Source: Dehalococcoidia bacterium
Lineage (GTDB): Bacteria > Chloroflexota > Dehalococcoidia > UBA3495 > JAAXIE01
Direction of reading: 5' to 3'
NCBI GenBank assembly: GCA_012270525.1
Contig: JAAXIE010000329.1
Coordinates: forward strand, 1 to 9,374
DNA length: 9,374 nucleotides
Both the position numbers and the translations under genes were made by a program. A model generated the notes under the pieces. It was not told the origin of the DNA and did not search any database. It worked only from the letters and a program-made list of their open reading frames with translations. Below, one piece after another: positions 6,494 to 9,374 of the stretch. The number at the start of each line of letters is the position of its first letter. Positions within the stretch are counted from its first letter, which is position 1.

Positions 6494-6973
6494 GGCATGC
6501 TGTTGGCGCCGGGCGTTCTGGAAGCAGGCATCAGGTCGGTACGGCGGCGTGACGACCCAGTTGCGACCATCGCACATCAAGCGCCCCGAGGCTATAGAAC
6601 AATCATGGCGATTGACAGCATCAGCAACGGGTTATACAGTTTGAGCCATTCCAGAATATAGCGTAGACGCAGGTCCCGGATTCCACCTGGGAAATTCCGG
6701 CTAAATCGCGTGGCGGTGAACGGCCGGTGCGCCAGGCCCTCCCGGAGTCCGCGAGGATTCCCGTAGCTTTGTAATAGTGGCCGAGACCCCGGAGCATGGC
6801 CATTTGCCTGGGTCCGGCGTGTGGTGGGATATCGCCCGGCCGGGGTCAGCGGAGGCGGGCTCACCCAAGAGTTGGGGGCCGACTGCGAACGAGAGCGGGA
6901 GGGCCCGCAACGGTTCTACTGCTAGACGGCGCGGGTGGGCTGTTCCGACCAAGCCGACACAGGAGGAACTGAA
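6494..6973. other. Divergent gap upstream of the isomerase gene
   Basis: About 480 bases lie between the LLM relic and the isomerase start. A minus-strand frame ends at 6592 with a hydrophobic stretch (YNPLLMLSIAMIVL) that could be the tail of a lost membrane protein, but I do not recognise a family. No good -35/-10 pair is visible for the plus-strand isomerase. Its ribosome binding site is at 6961-6966. Confidence 0.4.
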
Positions 6974-7867
6974 ATGGAAGTCCGTGTGGGGACGGCACCC
7001 AATTCTTGGGGAGTGGAATTCCCCAGCGATCCGAGGCAGCCTCCGTGGACCCGATTCCTCGACGAGGTGGCCCAGGCGGGGTACGAATGGATCGAACTCG
7101 GTCCGTACGGGTACCTGCCCACCGATCTAGCCACTCTCCGACCGGAGCTGGACAGGCGAGGTCTGAAGGTGTCCAGTACATTCGCCATGGGGGAGGGGTG
7201 TCTGGGATCACCTGCCGACTGGCCGGAAGTCGAGGAGCAGGTGTTGGGTGCTGGGGAGCTGGTGGCCGCCCTGGGGGCGAAGTTCCTGGTGCTGATCGAC
7301 GGAACGTACAACGACCTGTCCACCGGTGAGGCCCTGGCCGCAGACCGCCTGGATGGCGACGCATGGAAGCGGCTTATCGACACGACTCACAGGGTGGCCG
7401 ACATCGCCCGGCAAAGGTTCGACCTTGACCTTGTCTTCCACCCCCATGCGGAGACGCACGTCGAGTACGAAGACCAGATAGAGGCGTTCTTGGACGAGAC
7501 CGATCCGGACCGCGTCTCCTTGTGCCTGGATACGGGCCACCACGTCTACCGTGGGGGCGATGCGGTGGAGTTCATGCGCAGGCACCACGAGAGGATTCCC
7601 TATCTGCACCTCAAGAGCGTGGATGCGGAAGTGCGGAAGGAGGTCGAGGCTGAAGACATCCCGTTCGCCAAGGCCATGGGCATCGGCATGTTCTGCGAGC
7701 CTTCGGAAGGGGTTGTGGACTTTGCCGCCCTCCGCGATGTGCTCGACGAGGTCCACTACGCCGGCTGGGCGATCGTCGAGCAAGACATGTATCCAGCGCC
7801 ATTCGACAAGCCGCTGCCCATCGCAACACGTACCCGGGAGTATCTACGGGAGATCGGGATAGGCTGA
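6974..7867 (+). CDS. IolE-like sugar phosphate isomerase/epimerase
   Basis: The product is 297 aa, an AP-endonuclease-2-like TIM barrel (PF01261, COG1082) of the group that holds inosose dehydratase IolE, tagatose/xylose isomerase-like enzymes and epimerases. Hallmarks are VGTAPNSWGVEF at 5-16, FHPHAETHVEYEDQIEAF at 155-172, CLDTGHHVYRGGD at 184-196, YLHLKSVD at 210-217 and GWAIVEQDM at 264-272. H156/H158, D186, H189, H212 and E269 are the likely metal and substrate ligands. ATG 6974 is chosen because AGGAGG at 6961-6966 lies 7 bases upstream. The frame is open to 6935 but without a binding site. Co-transcription with the following amidohydrolase is likely, with no terminator between. A decayed homologue lies at 4-165. 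The exact sugar or cyclitol substrate cannot be told; the name IolE is not justified without the rest of an iol pathway. Confidence 0.87.
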   Translation: MEVRVGTAPNSWGVEFPSDPRQPPWTRFLDEVAQAGYEWIELGPYGYLPTDLATLRPELDRRGLKVSSTFAMGEGCLGSPADWPEVEEQVLGAGELVAALGAKFLVLIDGTYNDLSTGEALAADRLDGDAWKRLIDTTHRVADIARQRFDLDLVFHPHAETHVEYEDQIEAFLDETDPDRVSLCLDTGHHVYRGGDAVEFMRRHHERIPYLHLKSVDAEVRKEVEAEDIPFAKAMGIGMFCEPSEGVVDFAALRDVLDEVHYAGWAIVEQDMYPAPFDKPLPIATRTREYLREIGIG

Positions 7868-7909
7868 GTCGTCCCGGCCTGGCATCTCAGGCAATCAGAA
7901 GCTGCGTAC

Positions 7910-8050
7910 ATGGCTCAATCATTTGGCGACGGCGTAATGGACATGGGCGAGATGGGGACGGTCCACATCCGCTCCCACGTAGAGATTCCTAAAGTACATG
8001 TTCCTGGTGCTGGCCCGCTGTATCAGGAGGACCACCACAGATTGCCATGA
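7910..8050 (+). CDS. Possible 46-aa ORF overlapping the amidohydrolase start
   Basis: An ATG at 7910 opens a 46-codon frame (MAQSFGDGVMDMGEMG...) whose TGA at 8048-8050 overlaps the amidohydrolase ATG at 8047 as ATGA, the classic arrangement for translational coupling. No strong ribosome binding site precedes ATG 7910. Its third-position base use looks less GC-rich than that of the neighbouring genes. The peptide is acidic at its N-terminus, rich in His and Pro at its C-terminus, and unknown to me. It may be a small coupled protein, the tail of a lost gene, or chance. Confidence 0.3.
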   Translation: MAQSFGDGVMDMGEMGTVHIRSHVEIPKVHVPGAGPLYQEDHHRLP

Positions 8051-9240
8051 TTTACGACGGACACTCCTACACGATCCCGGACCAGAGAGGCGACCTCAAG
8101 ACGCTAGGATTTGACGACCGCCAGCAGTTCACGCGCCATCTTCAGCTAGCTATGGCGACGGACCCACAGCCCGTCTGGCGGGCGCGTGACCGGACACCGG
8201 CGGACAGCAGCGCACTTTTGGACCTTTCGGGACCCATCAGCTTTGACGCGCTGAAGGAGGCGAACTTCCGACCGGCCGGCCACGGCCGGTTCATGTGGAC
8301 GTCAGACGGCGAAGACTACGTCAAACAGGTCCAGCCACCCTCGATGATCGAGCACACTTTCTCTGCAGAGAGCCTGGTCGCCGAGATGGACTACGCCGGA
8401 GTGGACATGGCGTTGCTGCACAGGACGCCCTATCTGGGCATCGGAAACGATTTCGTCGCCGACTGCTGCAGGAGATTCCCAGACAGGCTCCAGGGCCTAG
8501 CGCACGTCGAGGAGTGGACCATCCGGTCCGACCCAGACGGAGCGGCCGCCAAGCTGGAGAAGGCGATCAATGAGATGGGGCTGCACGGCTTACAGCTTCT
8601 GCCTGACCATCTGCCGCTGTACGGTCAGAAGGAGGACTGGGAGGGGCCGGACTTCAAGCCGTTCTGGGATGCTGCTGCGGCGCTGGACATCCCGGTCTTC
8701 ATCACACCGGGATACTCGTCTCTGGCTACAAGGGGCTGGGCCCAGGCAGACGCAGTCATCGCAAGGCTGCTACAGCTGCGCCAGTTCGTCGAGCGGTATC
8801 CGGACATGAGGGTCGTCCTGACACACGGACTGAGCTGGCGGGTCTTCCTCGAAGATGATGGCCTGTCGGTCCCCGACGAGGTCTTCGACGCGCTCCCGCT
8901 GGACAGCCCGAACTTCTACCTCCAGGTGATGTTCGCCATATACCTCGGCGGGATGTGGGACTATCCGATGTTGGAGGTGAGGCCGACGATCGAACAACTC
9001 GTGGAGCGACTGGGCGTCGACAGGCTGGTCTGGGGAACGGACATGCCGATGGTGATGCGCTTCTACACCTATCGGCAGAACCTGGAGCACATCAGGGTGT
9101 GCGCGGACTTTCTGGGCGAGCGCGATATGGGGATGGTCCTGGGCGGCAACATGGTTCGGCCTCATGGGCCTTGCGGAGGAGTAGCGGCCTGCCCGGACGC
9201 CTCCGACCGATCACGGCTACGGCGGGAACCACCATCCTAA
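8047..9240 (+). CDS. ACMSD-like amidohydrolase, 3' end frameshifted
   Basis: This is an Amidohydro_2 family protein (PF04909), the TIM-barrel group with aminocarboxymuconate-semialdehyde decarboxylase and related decarboxylases/hydrolases. Support comes from MIYDGHSYTIP at the N-terminus, EMDYAGVDMALL near 113-124, DIPVFITPGY near 214-223, MRVVLTHGLSW with H260, LGVDRLVWGTDMP with D332, and VLGGNMVR near 364-371. The usual HxH reads H6-S-Y8, and the histidine expected in VFIHPG is T220, so two metal-binding histidines are missing. After R371 (codon 9157-9159) the frame looks broken. Skipping one C at 9160/9161 gives LMGLAEE and TAG at 9182-9184, a normal family ending, whereas the read frame adds 26 unrelated residues to 9240. 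AGGAGG at 8025-8030 is 16 bases before the ATG, unusually far. The gene is probably transcribed with the isomerase. Confidence 0.8.
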   Translation: MIYDGHSYTIPDQRGDLKTLGFDDRQQFTRHLQLAMATDPQPVWRARDRTPADSSALLDLSGPISFDALKEANFRPAGHGRFMWTSDGEDYVKQVQPPSMIEHTFSAESLVAEMDYAGVDMALLHRTPYLGIGNDFVADCCRRFPDRLQGLAHVEEWTIRSDPDGAAAKLEKAINEMGLHGLQLLPDHLPLYGQKEDWEGPDFKPFWDAAAALDIPVFITPGYSSLATRGWAQADAVIARLLQLRQFVERYPDMRVVLTHGLSWRVFLEDDGLSVPDEVFDALPLDSPNFYLQVMFAIYLGGMWDYPMLEVRPTIEQLVERLGVDRLVWGTDMPMVMRFYTYRQNLEHIRVCADFLGERDMGMVLGGNMVRPHGPCGGVAACPDASDRSRLRREPPS

Positions 9241-9266
9241 CCTTCCCCCGGCTCGGCGGGGGAAGG
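9241..9266. terminator. Perfect GC-rich hairpin, possible terminator
   Basis: CCTTCCCCCG and CGGGGGAAGG form a perfect 10-bp stem around the 6-base loop GCTCGG, immediately after the amidohydrolase reading frame. No T run follows on either strand, so it is not a canonical intrinsic terminator. It lies between a plus-strand gene and a minus-strand gene end, as a bidirectional terminator would. A dispersed palindromic repeat is the alternative. Confidence 0.5.
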
Positions 9267-9310
9267 GAGAAGAAAGGCTGTCCCGCAGACAGAGAGCTCC
9301 GCGGAACCGG

Positions 9311-9374
9311 TCAATACATGTGCGGTTGTACCGAGGCGGCGATGGTCAGCTCGATGTCCTGGATCGCCTGGGAC
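9311..9374 (-). CDS. C-terminal end of an unidentified gene (partial)
   Basis: On the minus strand the window edge opens with a frame reading SQAIQDIELTIAASVQPHMY and a TGA (complement of 9311-9313). The composition (amphipathic helix, GC-rich third positions) looks coding, and the gene would be convergent with the amidohydrolase across the hairpin. The tail loosely recalls C-termini of Gfo/Idh/MocA-type oxidoreductases, but 20 residues are too few to assign a family. The rest of the gene lies beyond the window. Confidence 0.4.
   Translation of the reverse strand, partial: SQAIQDIELTIAASVQPHMY

Noticed and set aside
6592..6864. Minus-strand 90-codon ORF with a hydrophobic tail
   Set aside because: No ribosome binding site, no recognisable family, and the rest of the translation is Arg/Pro-rich like a non-coding GC-rich frame. 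A brief resemblance of part of this area to NuoI N-termini did not hold up.
8271..8290. Inverted repeat ACCGGCC/GGCCGGT
   Set aside because: It lies inside the amidohydrolase coding sequence and is explained by GC-rich codons; no regulatory context.
1..9374. CRISPR arrays, transposases, integrases, toxin-antitoxin or defence genes
   Set aside because: No regular repeats, no transposase- or integrase-like motifs and no defence-family motifs were seen on either strand.

Overview
The window is GC-rich bacterial DNA (roughly 60% by eye, not computed). Genes start mostly behind strong AGGAGG-type ribosome binding sites. Seven full-length genes are recognisable, and all are small-molecule catabolic enzymes from large, promiscuous families. 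Between them lie unusually many decayed gene pieces. There is no phage, transposase, CRISPR, toxin or defence gene. The family mix and the presence of paralogous relics would fit an oligotrophic heterotroph such as a SAR202-type Chloroflexota, but that is inference from gene content, with no taxonomic marker to confirm it.

Layout. 1-286: a degraded fragment of a sugar phosphate isomerase, then a good sigma70-type promoter. 287-1459 (+): a SelA/DgaE-like PLP enzyme. 1460-1851: a short ORF with an excellent Shine-Dalgarno and a decayed tRNA-like element. 1852-2940 (+): a malate/L-lactate dehydrogenase-family (Ldh) oxidoreductase with a start-codon anomaly. 2997-4169 (+): a creatinase/ectoine-hydrolase-like M24 protein, probably co-transcribed with the Ldh gene. 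4233-5009 (-): an Asp/Glu racemase or maleate isomerase-family protein, convergent with the M24 gene. 5206-6036 (-): an HpcH/HpaI-type aldolase. 6037-6973: a long stretch without an intact gene, holding a frameshifted relic of an LLM-class flavin/F420 oxidoreductase. 6974-7867 (+): an IolE-like TIM-barrel sugar phosphate isomerase/epimerase. 7910-8050 (+): a small ORF overlapping the next start by ATGA. 8047-9184/9240 (+): an ACMSD-like amidohydrolase with a frameshift near its 3' end. 9241-9266: a perfect hairpin. 9311-9374 (-): the last codons of a further gene.

How the genes might work together. A PLP beta-eliminating or racemising enzyme, a 2-oxoacid/2-hydroxyacid oxidoreductase, a C-N hydrolase-like M24 protein, a racemase/isomerase, a 2-keto-acid aldolase, an IolE-like isomerase and an ACMSD-like amidohydrolase together resemble a catabolic locus for amino-, keto- or deoxy-sugar acids. 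The genes do not form one operon and no single known pathway is complete, so any shared substrate is speculative.

I see no clearly new multi-gene system. The more interesting points are enzymes that keep their fold but lack the usual catalytic residues (M24, amidohydrolase, aldolase, racemase-family protein) and the local density of gene decay.
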